A stretch of 64,000 nucleotides of DNA from Parastagonospora avenae f. sp. tritici 18332-5 (Eukaryota; Ascomycota; Dothideomycetes; Pleosporales; Phaeosphaeriaceae): contig JAFJTR010000070.1 of assembly GCA_022559985.1 (NCBI GenBank), positions 94,388 to 158,387 of the forward strand, written 5' to 3'. The first letter of the stretch is position 1; each line of letters begins with the position of its first letter. Positions 23,701 to 36,641 of the stretch are shown here, piece by piece. The notes below the pieces were generated by a model that saw only the letters and a program-made list of their open reading frames with translations, had not been told where the DNA came from and made no database searches. The translations under genes were made by a program, and so were the position numbers.

Positions 23701-26700
23701 AAGAACACCACCTACGGGTGTACTGCGTAATGATCACCGCGCCTAACACGCTGCCTCGAGTTATCAAGAATGGTAGGCGTGAAATCGGCAACATGCTTTG
23801 CAGGAGAGAATTTGACAATGGCTCATTACCCTGCGTACACGTCAAATTTGGTGTTGAGCGGTCTGTACAGAATATTGCTCTGGGCGACGACCCTGCAGGT
23901 GGCATGTGGTCGTTCGAAGCATCCATGGCACGCCAGCAGTATTTGATGCTTCAGGACAAGCAGTACTCCGGTGTGGATCACAGAGAGGTCGTCATCGATG
24001 ACCGTACATCCACACCACTCAACCAGTTCTCTAACATCCACGATCTGATGCAATGGCGTGTATCTCGCCAAGCCGAAGAGCTTGCTTACTGCACAGTTGA
24101 CGGCAGGGGTAAAGAGGGCAAGGGCGTCAATTGGAAGAAGTTCGACCAGAAAGTTGCAGGTGTGGCTGTCTACCTAAAGAACAAGGTTAAGGTACAAGCG
24201 GGCGACCATTTGCTGCTCATGTATACACACTCGGAGGAGTTTGTGTATGCGATACACGCCTGTATGATCATGGGCGCAGTCGCAATCCCCATGGCTCCCA
24301 TCGACCAGAACAGGTTGAACGAAGACGCGCCCGCCTTACTCCACATCCTTGCTGACTTCAAAGTCAAGGCGATACTAGTCAACGCCGATGTAGACCATCT
24401 GCTCAAGCTCAAGCAGGTATCGCAGCACATCAAGCAATCCGCGGTGATTCTCAAGATCAACGTACCACACACGTACAACACTACGAAACCGCCCAAACAA
24501 TCGGCTGGCTGTCGTGACCTCAAGTTGACCATCCGGCCCGCATGGGTCCAGTCTGGCTACCCAGTCATAGTTTGGACTTACTGGACGCCGGATCAGCGCC
24601 GGATTGCGGTACAGCTAGGACACAGTCAGCTCATGGCACTGTGCAAAGTTCAGAAAGAGACGTGTCAGATGACAAGCACAAGACCGGTCCTTGGATGCGT
24701 GAGGAGCACAATCGGACTGGGCTTCATCCATACCTGCGTGATGGGTATCTTCCTTGCGGCGCCGACATACCTTGTGTCACCGGTGGACTTTGCCGGAAAT
24801 CCCAACATCCTCTTCCAGACATTGTCAAGATACAAGATCAAGGATGCGTATGCCACAAGTCAAATGTTAGACCATGCCATGGCGCGCGGCGCTGGCAAGA
24901 CGATGAGTTTGCATGAGCTCAAGAACTTGATGATTGCGACGGATGGTCGCCCGCGCGTCGACGTTTGTAAGTGTTTCAATGTGTCAGCCATGAGTGGTTA
25001 CTGATATTCTTCTAGACTCTCGAGTCCGCGTGCATTTCTCACAGGCACAGCTTGACAAAACAGCGATCAATACTGTATATTCCCATGTGCTCAATCCGAT
25101 GGTCGCCTCGCGATCGTACATGTGCATAGAGCCTATAGAGCTACACCTTGACGTCAATGCATTACGACGAGGCCTCATTATGCCAGTTGACCCTGACACG
25201 GAACCCAACGCATTGTTCGTCCAAGATTCTGGCATGGTACCTGTCAGCACACAAATCTCGATTGTCAACCCGGAAACGAATCAGCTTTGTTTGGTGGGCG
25301 AGTATGGTGAGATCTGGGTACAATCTGAAGCAAATGCACACAGTTTCTACGGGTCAAAAGACCGGCTGGATGCTGAGCGCTTCAACGGCAGGACGATCGA
25401 TGGTGATCCAAACGTGCGGTACGTCCGCACGGGCGACTTGGGCTTCTTGCACAATGTAACACGGCCCATCGGCCCCAATGGCGCACCAGTAGACATGCAG
25501 GTACTGTTCGTGCTAGGAAGCATTGGAGACACCTTCGAAGTCAACGGTCTGAACCACTTCTCCATGGACATTGAACAGTCCGTCGAGCGCTGTCACCGGA
25601 ACATTGTGCCCGGAGGCTGGTACGTCATCTACACTCATGCTAGTCTTACCTTTTGCTAACAAAATCCACAGCGCAGTTTTCCAGGCTGGTGGCCTCGTCG
25701 TTGTTGTGGTTGAGATTTTCCGCCGCAACTTTCTCGCCTCCATGGTCCCTGTCATTGTCAACGCCATCCTCAACGAGCACCAGCTCGTCATCGATATCGT
25801 CGCCTTCGTCATCAAAGGTGACTTCCACCGCTCCCGCCTGGGCGAGAAACAACGCGGCAAGATTCTCGCAGGTTGGGTTACACGCAAGATGCGAACGATT
25901 GCTCAATACAGCATTCGCGATCCCAATGGGCCTGAAAACCAAATGATGATCTCAGAAGAGCCCAGACCATCCATGTCGATGAGCATGGGTGGCATGCGAG
26001 CCGGAAGCACCAAAGGCAGTATGCGAGCTGGAAGCATACTAGGTCTCGGTGCACAGCTCAACAGCATGCAACTCTCGCAGCAACAAAACACAGCGATAGG
26101 CCACGAGCTTCCCGGCCAAGCAGCGCCGGGCAATTTCTCGCAACAACCACCCCCACAGCAGGACTACTACGCGCAATCAAACATGCCCGAACACCGCGAC
26201 GACAAAACGCCCACCGAGGCACGACACAGCTTCCTCCACCAAAGCAACGCAGTGAACCAGCAGAGCGGCCCAATGGACTACAGCCCCATCGACCGCGCCG
26301 GCCCATATGCCCAGCAAGGCCCAGGCGAAGGCAACTACCAACAACAAAGCTACGGCAACGCGCAAGCCCCCTTACCCGACATCCTGCGTCCTGGGCCCGA
26401 CCCCACGCCCTTCTACAGCGACTCGCAGCCCTACGAATACAGCCCCGAGTACGAGCAGCAGGGCGGGCAGCGCTGGAGTTTCGACGACGACGAGCGCCCG
26501 ACTGGGGGAGGCCTACGCGTTGCAAATTTCGGGCACGACGATGCTGAGGAGGGCGGCGGGAGTAGGGGCGGAGGCTTGAGGGTTGCGAACTTTGATCAGG
26601 AGGAGGAGAGGGGGCAGACGGGGGGGTTGAGGGTGGCGAATCGCGGGAGTGTGAGTAGTGAGATTAGTGAGAAGAGTTGGACGAGGGATGCGCTGGCGGG

Positions 26701-26731
26701 GTTGAATTTTGTTGGGGGGAGTGCGAAGTAG
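20755..26731 (+). CDS. CPS1: CPS1/Mug62/DIP2-like double adenylation-domain protein
   Basis: Four exons join in frame: 20755-20837, 20924-24966, 25016-25619 and 25672-26731, giving 1,929 residues. The N-terminus has a DMAP1-binding-type segment (LQELEHELEEGDITTKG then YEKRRTVLLSQYLGPEHA). A Ser/Gln-rich linker follows. Two AMP-dependent synthetase/ligase-like domains cover residues of about 300-880 and 1070-1650. The layout is that of Cochliobolus CPS1, fission yeast Mug62 and animal DIP2. CPS1 was described as a virulence factor in maize pathogens, but its substrate is not settled. No thiolation or condensation domain is seen, so it is not a peptide synthetase. The first domain is divergent from canonical adenylating motifs. 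The C-terminal 250 residues are disordered, Gln-rich, and carry three GLRVAN motifs. The first intron uses a weak GTCCGT donor but restores the conserved TTKGYEK junction. Confidence 0.85.
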
Positions 26732-29700
26732 GGGAGCATCAGCGTCATTGTTTGCAGGCTAGAGGGGGGTTGTTTTGATGATGGAATGAGGGTTGGGTAG
26801 AGCAATGTGCTGGAAGACGGAGATGCGCATATGAAATGAACGCCATGGCTTATGATTTCCCCATACACGTACCTCGAGATCGTGATGATGTATTGTGCAG
26901 TGAAATGACCTGTGCACAATGTCGTTGAAGCGCCAGGGACAACGCTGTTGCACATCGGTCATTGAGCCTCCTGCTGCACTTCAGCCATCGATGCTCACAT
27001 CGCCTGACAATGGTTCTCGCATCGAACATGGCCTCGCAAGGATGAGGTGACTGCCATTTGTTTCACCACGCCTTTGGCATCAGAACTTGAAATTATACCC
27101 GCGCTAGCGAGATGACCACAACAAAGTCAAGCTTTTCTGATAGATGGCCATGTGGATATGGGGCAGTATTGGTGTGGTTTAGCCGTGACGTTCGCGGACT
27201 AGTTAGAGCCAGCGGGACTGATGATGTGCTTTCTGTCAGATGCGTGAAGCAATGCTGGACAGCTGATGTGATTTTGTGTCAGACACATGAAGCAGAGTCA
27301 ACATGTCGTTCATGCACGCAGGTGGAGTCCTGAAGCAGACGAGCGTCACGCCCAAAGACGATTTCGGTGCCGCGCAGGAATCGATAGAAACATGAAGCAG
27401 TAGAGCGTTACGCCGCCGGGACGGAAGAAGCGGAGCGCGCACGCTAGCGAGCGGAACGCGGTGGAATTTCCTCTAGGGTGTGATGACAGGACGAAGAAAA
27501 CGACCTCCAAGACTGGGAGATGGAGTTGAGATTTGCCCGTGATTTGGCCATTGGCGAAAGATATCGTTACTGTGAAACAATAATCACTTGGCCAAGATGC
27601 TCATTACCACAAAATCCTACAGGCGAGGAAAGAAAAGAGTCTTCGAGAACACATCACTGCCCGTGCTTTCAGGAATTGTTTTGTCCCACCCGCGTTGTTG
27701 CCAAGCAGTGGCTCGCGGGCGGAAGAAATTTGTAGAAGTGGTTTTGCATAGTGAGGATTCCCGCAACCGGGTTGGGATGGTTTCATAATATAGTGTTCGC
27801 ACGGAAGCTGTGGGGTGACGGGTGTTTTCCCGCTGATTGGGCGTTTCGCCATGAGTCGGAGCTCCGAGTTGGTGTAGATTCTGTAGTTGTGTTTGTATTT
27901 GGCTAGGACCTGTGTTTGCGATGTAGGTGTTGGGAGAACTCGAGGTGTGGTTGCAGAGGTTGTTTGAGTGTGTACTCTACTTGGCGAGTACTAGGTCTCA
28001 GAGAGCTGCAGTGAGAGCAACATTACTCGTTCAGTGGATGTAAGCAGTAGTTCCCGCTGTTCCGTCTTGACAGCTTCAGCGAGTTTGGTGGTTTGATTGT
28101 TTCTGTGCCTGGAAGTCTTGGGTGTTCGTTCCAGGTGTCCCTCGCGTGGCGCAGTCATGAGCCAATGCATGGCAACCCACTCATGACATTGGCATGAATT
28201 TGGGTGGCGGTCGCACCAAGGGTACCCCAGCAGTCGATTCAGCCGATAACGAGGTATCGCAGGCGCTCTATAGGCGGCAAAACAATTTTGTGGATTCACG
28301 CCTGCGCGATGGATGCAGGCACACTGATGCATGCGATAAGATGGCGAGATTGGACAGGACACGAGACGGCGCGCGCTGGGTGGACTTGGCCAATGCTCAC
28401 GTCAGACCAGGGCGCAGGATCTGTTTGAGCGGAGGAATTGCGAGGTGATCCCTAGTCGATGAGGGAGCAACTCGCTTGCAGGCCTGTTTTGGGGTGGTAG
28501 GCGCCGAAGTTCTGGAACACTTTTGCGGTTGAGCCGCCAGAACGAGGCTGCCCCTGCTCTCGTGTGCGCTGGGCGTCATCTATTTTGGCAATCTACCTCA
28601 GGTGACCGTGGAGCGCCGGGAAGTGAGCATTATGCTTGGAGCTGAGGATACGGATGCGATAGAGTTGCGATGAAGTCATCGTTTGGAAGCAAGGTGTCGC
28701 TAGGTGCGACTCTGAAGGACAGCGCGCCCTCGTGTCGTCGGAGCTGAGGCCCATGGACGTCGAATCGATGGCTGCTGGGGGCGACGGGACTCGGCAGCAC
28801 CGCCACCAGCTGTAGAGAATGCCCAGGGCCGGCCATGCCGTTGGCCACGGAAAGACGGTGAGGGGCCAGTGGGTTTCATGGCGCTCAGGCACGCCAACCT
28901 GAGTGGCTCCAGCACAACGCGACTAAGATGCGGTTTTGAAACCGATCCCGGCAGCACGGCCAATGGCTGGCCGACGGGCCCTGCTGTGCCCAGGAACAGG
29001 CCGCCTGCATCGTGGACTGGCAGCCATTAGATACCTCGTCGCCCCTCTGACCTCACGTTCTCGCCGCGACCCGTGTGTTCGACGCTTCCTAGCCCACCTT
29101 CGTTTCTATCCAGTTGTTGTTCCCTCGTTAAGACAACACTGGACATACATTCGCTTCTCTTCTTGTGCTCCGCGGACCTAGGTTGACCTGTTGCCTGCCC
29201 CGCCCATTCACTCATTACTTACCAACACGCCCCCCTGGACCCTGAGTGAAGATCTCTATTGACTGCCGTCCTCACCAACTCGCCCTCACGTTCACCCTCA
29301 TCGTCGCTATCGATACCGCACTGTCACCTCCCTCTGGACCCGTCGCCTCCCATCTTCGACTCCCGTCTTCCTGACCACCTTCAGCGTGCAGCGCATCGTT
29401 ATCTCCCGGACCGCCTCTCTACCGCACAATAGCATTGTTCACGCGAGACATTGTGATGCATTCTAGCTGACAACGACCTGCTGTTTATCCCACATTGTCA
29501 AGAACCATCGCCGACTACGCAGTCGCCCAGTGGGATAACTAATACCTGGACCCTTCACGTGTTTCTTCCGCTCTTCGAACCTTTCACATTTTAAACTCGC
29601 ACCAGGTTGTGCACATTCATTGTCGTCATTCACAGCCGATCGCAATAATCGCACCGCGCCGCAACCACATTCTTGCTCGAGCTTAGCCTCTCTGTGCTAC

Positions 29701-29737
29701 AACTACTACCCACCCCTCCATCTTCCAAGACGCGCAG
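26732..29737. other. Intergenic region, about 3 kb, no gene seen
   Basis: No open frame here resembles a known family. Two imperfect copies of a 22-base direct repeat (TGAAGCAGACGAGCGTCACG type) lie at 27331-27352 and 27393-27414. The last 700 bases before the ferric reductase start are pyrimidine-rich, as expected of a promoter and long 5' leader. I found no exact ATCWGATAA element, unlike the FET3-FTR1 promoter. Confidence 0.5.
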
Positions 29738-31600
29738 ATGTCTTCCCACCTCCGCCCCCGGAGGGTGGAGCAACCCGCTCCCGTCTCCAACGAACTCGAT
29801 CGCCGCGGTGGGCATTTCCTGAGCGACTGGGATGTCTCCGACTTCGACAGCCTCAAGTACTCCTATGGCCTTACCGGTGTCGACCAAGATGGCAACTTCC
29901 TCTGGGTCGACGTCTTCTTGTACATGCTCCTTGCTCTCGCAGTACTCCTCCTGGGCCTACGGATAGCTAACATGTTCTGGCGGCACCAGCGCCATCTCTC
30001 CGTCATGGCCAATCCTCACAATCAAAACTACTGGTCATCCAACAAGACGTCCTGGTGGCCATGGCTGAACCGCCACGTCCTCGCAGCGCCTCTGTGGAAG
30101 AAGCGCCACAACGCCGCATTCCAGATCTCGAGCGCAATCGACAACGGAACCCTGCCCGGCCGGTGGCACACAATCATGCTCTCCGTCTACTGTGGGCTCA
30201 ACATCGCCTGGTGTTTAGCTCTTCCATACGGCCAGCTGGATCATAGGGCAACAGTGGCCGCGCTCCGTGGCCGTACTGGAACCCTCGCTGCTCTCAACCT
30301 CATCCCTACCGTCCTCTTTGCGCTCCGAAACAACCCCCTCATCACCCTCCTCCAGGTCTCGTACGACGACTTCAACCTCTTCCATCGCTGGGCCGCACGC
30401 ATTACCATCGCCGAGGCAATTGCGCACACCGTCGCATGGTTGTACAACACCGTCGACTCGGCCGGTTGGGAAGCTGTTGGCGATGGTCTTCGCACTGAAG
30501 GCTCCTATGGCTGGGGAATGGTCGGCACTGCTGCCTTCTTCTTCATTGGCGTCCAGGCTTGGTCTCCATTCCGCCACGCGTTCTACGAGACCTTCCTTAA
30601 CATCCACCGCGCCATGGTCATCGTTGCGCTCATTGGCCTGTACAAGCATCTCGAGATGCACCATCTCCCTCAGGTACCATGGGTCCAGCTCGTCATTCTC
30701 TTCTGGGCTGCCGAGTGGTTATTCCGCGGCCTCTCCATCCTCTACTTCGGCTTCAGCTTCAAGAAGATGTCTTCCATCAAGGTCGAAGCCATGCCCGGCG
30801 AGGCCGTCCGCCTGACCATCGACCTGGTCCGCGATTGGCACCCACGCCCCGGTTGCCACGTGCACATGTGGATGCCACGCATGTCACTGTGGTCCTCTCA
30901 CCCCTTCTCCGTCGCGTGGGCTAGCACACTCTCTCCTGACTCCAAGGAAATGACACTGCCGATCCTCGAAGGCGACGCTCTCATGGCGCCGGGTGCTCCT
31001 CAAAAGTCGCGTCAAATCAGCCTCATCTGCCGTGCGCGAACAGGCATGACACGGCACATGTATGAGCGTGCATGCAAAATGCCCAACGAGCAATTCACTG
31101 CTTGGGGTTTCATCGAGGGCCCCTACGGCGGTCATCACAGCCTCGACTCGTACGGTACTGTCGTGCTTTTCGCTGGTGGTGTAGGCATCACGCACCAAGT
31201 CATGTACCTCAAGCACCTTGTCGGCGGCTACTCAAATCGCACAACCGCCACGCAAAAGGTCGTCCTCATCTGGACCGTCCCCGACTCCGACTGTCTAGAA
31301 TGGGTACGTCCGTGGATGGACGAGATCCTGCGCATGCCCCAACGCAAGCACGTCCTTCGCATCAAGCTCTTCATCTCCAGACCCAAGGGTCGCGTTGAGA
31401 GTTCGAGCGAAACCGTCAAGATGTTTGCGGGCCGTGCGAAGGCCGCCGCGCTGATTGAAGAGGAAGTCAGACACCGGGAAGGCGCCATGGCGGTAACGGT
31501 TTGCGGATCCGGTGGTTTCGCAGACGATGTTAGACAGGCGGTCAGGCCGTGGTTAACGGAGGGATGCATAGATTTCATTGAGGAGGCGTTTACCTATTAA
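29738..31600 (+). CDS. Ferric reductase-like transmembrane flavocytochrome (FRE/NOX superfamily)
   Basis: This is a single exon of 620 residues. It should pass electrons from NADPH through FAD and two haems across a membrane, typically reducing Fe(III) or Cu(II) at the cell surface. About seven membrane helices lie between residues 55 and 340. The haem ligands have the family spacing: H216 and H230, then H290 and H304, each pair separated by 13 residues. The FAD motif HPFSVAW is at 388-394, an NADPH-binding EGPYGG is at 460-465, GGVGIT is at 480-485, and CGSGGF is near 589. There is no obvious cleavable signal peptide or EF-hand, so FRE is favoured over calcium-regulated NADPH oxidase. Lack of introns is unusual among its neighbours. 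Link to the iron pair 15 kb away is functional inference; substrate could also be copper or a siderophore. Confidence 0.85.
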   Translation: MSSHLRPRRVEQPAPVSNELDRRGGHFLSDWDVSDFDSLKYSYGLTGVDQDGNFLWVDVFLYMLLALAVLLLGLRIANMFWRHQRHLSVMANPHNQNYWSSNKTSWWPWLNRHVLAAPLWKKRHNAAFQISSAIDNGTLPGRWHTIMLSVYCGLNIAWCLALPYGQLDHRATVAALRGRTGTLAALNLIPTVLFALRNNPLITLLQVSYDDFNLFHRWAARITIAEAIAHTVAWLYNTVDSAGWEAVGDGLRTEGSYGWGMVGTAAFFFIGVQAWSPFRHAFYETFLNIHRAMVIVALIGLYKHLEMHHLPQVPWVQLVILFWAAEWLFRGLSILYFGFSFKKMSSIKVEAMPGEAVRLTIDLVRDWHPRPGCHVHMWMPRMSLWSSHPFSVAWASTLSPDSKEMTLPILEGDALMAPGAPQKSRQISLICRARTGMTRHMYERACKMPNEQFTAWGFIEGPYGGHHSLDSYGTVVLFAGGVGITHQVMYLKHLVGGYSNRTTATQKVVLIWTVPDSDCLEWVRPWMDEILRMPQRKHVLRIKLFISRPKGRVESSSETVKMFAGRAKAAALIEEEVRHREGAMAVTVCGSGGFADDVRQAVRPWLTEGCIDFIEEAFTY

Positions 31601-32378
31601 CGCTTTTGACATCCTAGAACCACGCCGCCGGCTTCGCATTGTACATACCACCACGCCAAACCGCGCCGCATCCATCTAGACCAACTCATATTGGCATTCA
31701 CATCACATCTCTTTGTTTCCCTTCTTTGTACATACCGCATTTTTAATCCTTATCCTTTGTCCATCATGTCTCTCCTTGATATCACGCATGAGCGAAGCAT
31801 GAAAGCGTCGGCGTTCTTTGTTGGTCGTATATACAGATCTGTATAGTGTGTGAATAGTATAGTCGAGGCAAAAGTCAGTCATTATCAAATACTTTTCTGC
31901 ATCATGATTCGTGAGTGATTCAAGAAGCTGTCTACATTGAAAGGCCATTAAGTCTGTTTGGGCCTGTATATAACATGACAGTTGTTCTCTGATAGCATGC
32001 TGAGTTCAAACAAAACGCGGACGAATTATCGCTGCACCTGGTGAGGCTGGCGGCTATAATGAGCCAGTGTAGTAACATGTGATGCACGGCTCTGTTACAC
32101 AAGTCTTCGGCGTCCAATGGGTGCTGAGCTGGCCAAGATTTCTCGGTGCATGTTATATCTCCGGCTCAGGATGCCGTCACGTTCCCCACACCTTTCGCAA
32201 CCCATGTTCGGTTTGGTTGAATGACGACCACGGCTCGACGGCTTGGAAGTCGGCTCTCTGTCATGAATAATATCTCCGTTGACACCCGGTGTCGGCAATT
32301 GAATCCGTTAAAGTCAAGCAATTGCACCATTTGAAGACGCTGGTGTTGTGCTGAGCTCCTTACAACCTAGAATACATC
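31601..32378. other. Intergenic region, no gene seen
   Basis: It lies between two genes on the same strand and holds the 3' flank of the ferric reductase and the promoter of the CoA-transferase. No other feature is recognisable. Confidence 0.5.
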
Positions 32379-34063
32379 ATGGATGCGCTTCCCTCATCAT
32401 GCCGGCTCATTGCCACCCTCCCTGCACGCATAGCCTCGCGACGACAAATACCCGCACAATTACGAGCAGCAGGCGCCCCGGCACCAGCATGGCGCTTTGC
32501 AAACCAACGGCGGGGCATAAGCGCTGTATCACAACGCGCGCCCGTGATCGATCGCTCAAAGTCGAAGCGCTTCAAAGACGCCGATGAAGCTGTCGCAGAT
32601 ATACAACCCGGCTCCACCGTCCTCAGCGCAGGTTTTGGACTATGCGGTGTCGCAGATACACTCATTCAGGCGATACAGAAGCGGGGTTCGCAATCGCTAC
32701 ACAGTCTGACAGCGGTTTCGAATAACGCTGGTATCGAGGATGTTGGAGGTCTCGCGCTTCTCACGAAGAGCGGACAGGTCAAGAAGCTCATCATCAGTTT
32801 CTTGGGCAATAACAAGGCGCTGGAGAAGCAGTACCTCAGTGGTGGTATTGAGATTGAGCTATGTCCACAGGGTACGCTGGCTGAGAGGATAAGAGCTGGC
32901 GGTGCGGGCATCCCAGCTTTCTACACACCCACGGCTGTCAATACGCTGTTGCAAGACGGCAAGATACCAGCCAAGTTCGACAAGGAGGGCAATGCGATTG
33001 GTTTCGGTCAGAAGAGGGAGGTCCGCGAATTCAATGGCAAGAAGTTCCTCATGGAGACTGCTTTGACCGGCGATGTGGCGATTATTCGCGCGCACAAAGC
33101 TGATGAAGCTGGAAACTGCGTATTCAGGTAGGATGACAGCCCCCTAATCAAATCCCAGCAATCGACTGACATGAACATAGATACACCACCAAAGCCTTCG
33201 GCCCCATCATGGCCAAAGCCGCACGCCTCACCATCGTCGAAGCCGAAGAAATCGTCCCCATCGGCGCCCTCAACGCAAACGACATCGACCTCCCCGGCAT
33301 CTTCGTCGACCGCATCGTCCCCTCCACCGCCCCCAAGAACATCGAGATCAAAAAGCTCCGCGACCCCTCATCCTCAGCCAAATCCTCATCTTCCGGCAAA
33401 CCCAGCGGCCGCGAGCGCATCGCCCGCCGCGCCGCCAAAGAGCTCAAGCACGGCTACTACGTCAACCTGGGCGTCGGCATACCCACCGAAGCCGCCTCCT
33501 TCGTCCCCGACGGCGTCAAGGTGTGGCTGCAGAGCGAGAATGGTATCTTGGGCATGGGCCCGCACCCAACCGAGCAAGAAATTGACCCAGACATCATCAA
33601 CGCCGGCAAGCAAACCGTCACCCTCCTGCCCGGCGCATCCACCTTCGACTCCGCCGAATCCTTCGGCATGATCCGCGGCGGCCACGTCGACGTCAGCATC
33701 CTCGGCGCGCTCCAAGTCGCAGCCAACGGTGACTTGGCTAATTACATGGTGCCGGGTAAGGTGTTCAAGGGCATGGGCGGTGCGATGGATCTCGTGTCGA
33801 ATCCCGAGGCGACGAAAGTTGTGGTCGCCACTGAGCATGTGGCCAAGGATGGGAGCAGTAAGATTGTGCAGGAGTGCGGGTTGCCGCTGACGGGCGCAAG
33901 GTGTGTGAGCACGATTATCACGGATTTGTGTGTTTTCGAGGTGGATAGAAAGAGGGGCACGTTGACGCTGACGGAGACGGCGCCCGGGGTGAGTGTGGAG
34001 GAGATTAGGGAGAAGACAGATGCGAGGTTTGAGGTTGCAGAGGACGTTAAGGTGATGGATTAG
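32379..34063 (+). CDS. Succinyl-CoA:3-ketoacid CoA-transferase, mitochondrial (SCOT)
   Basis: Two exons, 32379-33127 and 33181-34063, join in frame to give 543 residues, the expected size for the fused alpha-beta enzyme. It moves CoA between succinyl-CoA and 3-oxo acids such as acetoacetate. The alpha half begins at SKRFKDADEAVADI and contains LSAGFGLCGV. The beta half begins near RERIARRAAKEL and contains the catalytic Glu in SENGILGMG (about residue 369). The first 50 residues are Arg/Ala-rich with no acidic residue after Asp2 until the mature start, consistent with mitochondrial import. A Ser/Lys-rich hinge (SSSAKSSSSGK) links the halves. The intron falls in a conserved segment (NCVFR|YTTKAFGP) and uses GTAGGA. 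Confidence 0.93.
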
Positions 34064-35039
34064 AGTACTCGATTGTTATATGGGCGTTTAGATGTTAGGT
34101 GGTTCAGATCAAATTCCTACAATTACCAGGTCACACTTTTTGTGACGAATACAAGCATAAAGTTAGCGACTTCGAGTGATCAGAGTATGTAGCTAGGTGA
34201 CGTGTCTGCTTACATGTTTCCAGAGTTGGTCGTTCAGCGCAGGTCATTTACGGAGTATGAACGCAGCTCGTGGGATGTCCCAAAAAAGATTGTGCACGTC
34301 ACAGTATCTATTACAACGGTAGATTATTTCTGAATCCCCATCGTTCAGTACTGACTGCTCATAAATTTCGAAGCCAGCTTCCGAGTAAACTAGATAAAAA
34401 CCTTCGGAACACATTGAGGCATAGTGGATATTTCCCCGAAGGTTGCTTGCATCCGCAATTTGTGCACACGTCTTGAACACAGTCTTCTTGTCGCAATATG
34501 TGGTTGCTTTGGACCTTTTTCTATCTTCACAATAGCGTTGTAATCAAAAGTAGCACTTTTCAACGTTAAACACCCGGCTATCCCATATCAACAAAAGGTG
34601 CGTTCACCATCTCAACCCGCCGAGCAACCAAGCTTCCGCGGCGGGTGCTTGATCGCGACCCTCCCAACGCTTATTCCCCATCCAAACACACAGCAGCAGG
34701 TCCACCAAACACTATCCCAATCCCCGCCATCTCAACTCCCTCAAGATAAGCGCACCCAACCGCGCAGCCAAAGTGGACACCCTCGGCCTCAATTAAAACC
34801 CCGTCACGATTCAATCATCACCTTGGCTGTCAGCGCCACGTCGATCGTCGCCCAAGCTTTGCCTAGACTAGGTCAAGCTCTCTGCCAACCCCGCCAATCA
34901 CACCGGCTACCCCGTGGGGTCACGGCAGCTTCGGGCGGGCGAACGTTGGGATAAAAGCTTCCGCGCCCGTGGATTGCTGATCTGTTCTGTCTGCTCTTCT
35001 GCGTTTCTCAATCTCGCGTGTAACCTGTGTTTTACGAGG
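34064..35039. other. Intergenic region, no gene seen
   Basis: It contains the 3' flank of the CoA-transferase and the promoter of the MFS transporter. The stretch 34600-34950 is C-rich and looks like a promoter. Nothing else is supported. Confidence 0.5.
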
Positions 35040-36641
35040 ATGAATGAAAAGATGCACGACGAGATGATCGAACATGGCAAAGGGGGCGGCGGGATTGAAG
35101 CGGGGCTAGGCGAGGAAGACGGCAAGATGATGAGGAGGGCGGTGTTGAAGATGGATTGTCGGTATGTTTTTGGTTTCACGTTGTTGTTTTGTTGGAGTTT
35201 TGTGCCTAACTGACGTGGTGTAGCATACTGCCCATCCTTGCGTTGTTGTTTCTCTGCTCGTTCATTGATCGCACGAATGTGGGGAATGCGAAGATTTTGG
35301 GGCTCGAGAAGGATATACATATCAATGATCATCAGTATGCGATTGGTCTGTGTGTGTTTTATGCAACGTATATTGCTAGGTCAGTATTGATTTCCGGCTT
35401 TGAGATGTACGAGGACTGACAGTGCTTTAGTGAACTGCCGTCGAATTTGGTACTGAAGAAGCTTTCGCCCAAAATCTGGCTGCCTCTACTTACGGCTGTT
35501 TGGGGCATCCTCACTATGTGCCTTGGATTCGTACGCAGCTTTGCCTCGTTCGTGACTGTTCGAGCACTGCTTGGTGTTGCTGAGGGAGGCTTGCTACCTG
35601 GCATGGTAATTCGCTTCGCACATCGTCGACTTGAAAAAGCTCAAGCTAACGTAAGATCAGGTTTTGTACCTCTCCCATTTCTACCGTCGTGACGAGCTCG
35701 CTCTACGCATCGGCATCTTCTACACAGCAGCCTCGCTATCAGGCGCCTTCGGAGGTCTCCTCGCCCGTGCTCTGAACGCCATCGGACCAGCTGGAGGGCT
35801 CGAAGGCTGGAGATGGATCTTCATAGTCGAGGGACTCATCACTGTCTTCGTCGGCATCTGCTCAGCTCTCTTCTTACCCAACTCAATCGAAGCCGCCGGC
35901 TTTCTAACCTCCGTGGAGAAGGATTTTGCCCGACACCGTCTCGACCAGCAAAACTCCGCCCACGAACCCTTCTCCTGGGCTGAAGTCAAGCGTGGCGTCT
36001 TCAATGTTCAAGTGTGGCTCACCGCCCTAGCCTACTTTGCCATCCTCAGCGGCCTCTACTCTTTCGGCCTGTTCCTACCTACCATCATCAACAACGGTTT
36101 CGCGAAGGATCCGAACCAGGCCCAGCTCTGGTCCGTCATCCCATACGCCGTCGCAGCAGTCTTCACGGTCATTACGGCTTTCATGTCTGATCGCCTCGCC
36201 CTCCGTGGTCCAGTCATGTTGTGCACGCTTCCGATTGCTATCATCGGGTACGCCGTCATCAGTCAGACCGCGAACCCGAAAGTCCAATACGGCATGACCT
36301 TCCTCATGGCAACGGGCATGTACGCCTCCGTACCCTGCATTCTCTCTTGGAACAGCAACAACAGCGCGGGGCACTACAAGCGCGCCACGACAACTGCGCT
36401 GCAGCTTGCCATTGCGAATGCAGGTGGCTTTGTCGCAAGTTTTGTGTACAAGAAGAAGGAAGCGCCGCAATTTCATAAGAGTCATAGCATCATACTTGGA
36501 CTATTGTGTGCGGCTTGGCTCCTGGTTGCTGCGAACGTGCTTTGGGTTGCGAAGGTAAATCGGGATAAGAGGAGTGGGAAACACAGTGAACATGAAGGTA
36601 GGGGCGATGATAGAGATCCGACCTTCATTATGGTTATGTAG
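35040..36641 (+). CDS. MFS transporter, anion:cation symporter (Dal5/allantoate permease-like)
   Basis: Four exons join in frame: 35040-35161, 35224-35379, 35431-35605 and 35661-36641, giving 477 residues with about twelve membrane segments. After a hydrophilic N-terminus comes ILPILALLFLCSFIDRTNVG, the hallmark first helix of this family, whose members carry allantoate, nicotinate, pantothenate, biotin or similar organic anions with protons. FYATYIASELPSNLVLKKL and VTVRALLGVAEGGLLPGM are also typical. The substrate cannot be read from sequence. Every junction restores a family motif, so the four-exon model is solid. The start at 35040 (MNEKMHDEMIEHGKGGGG) is preferred to upstream in-frame residues, which lie in an unrelated Cys-rich stretch. 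Confidence 0.9.

Noticed and set aside
20755..26731. Non-ribosomal peptide synthetase or a metabolite gene cluster
   Set aside because: No thiolation, condensation or thioesterase domains are present, and neighbours are housekeeping or unrelated. The layout is CPS1/Mug62.
33386..33838. Antisense open frames in the CoA-transferase, and similar ones opposite CPS1 and the dehydrin-like gene
   Set aside because: They mirror strong codon bias and low complexity on the coding strand and show no family motif.
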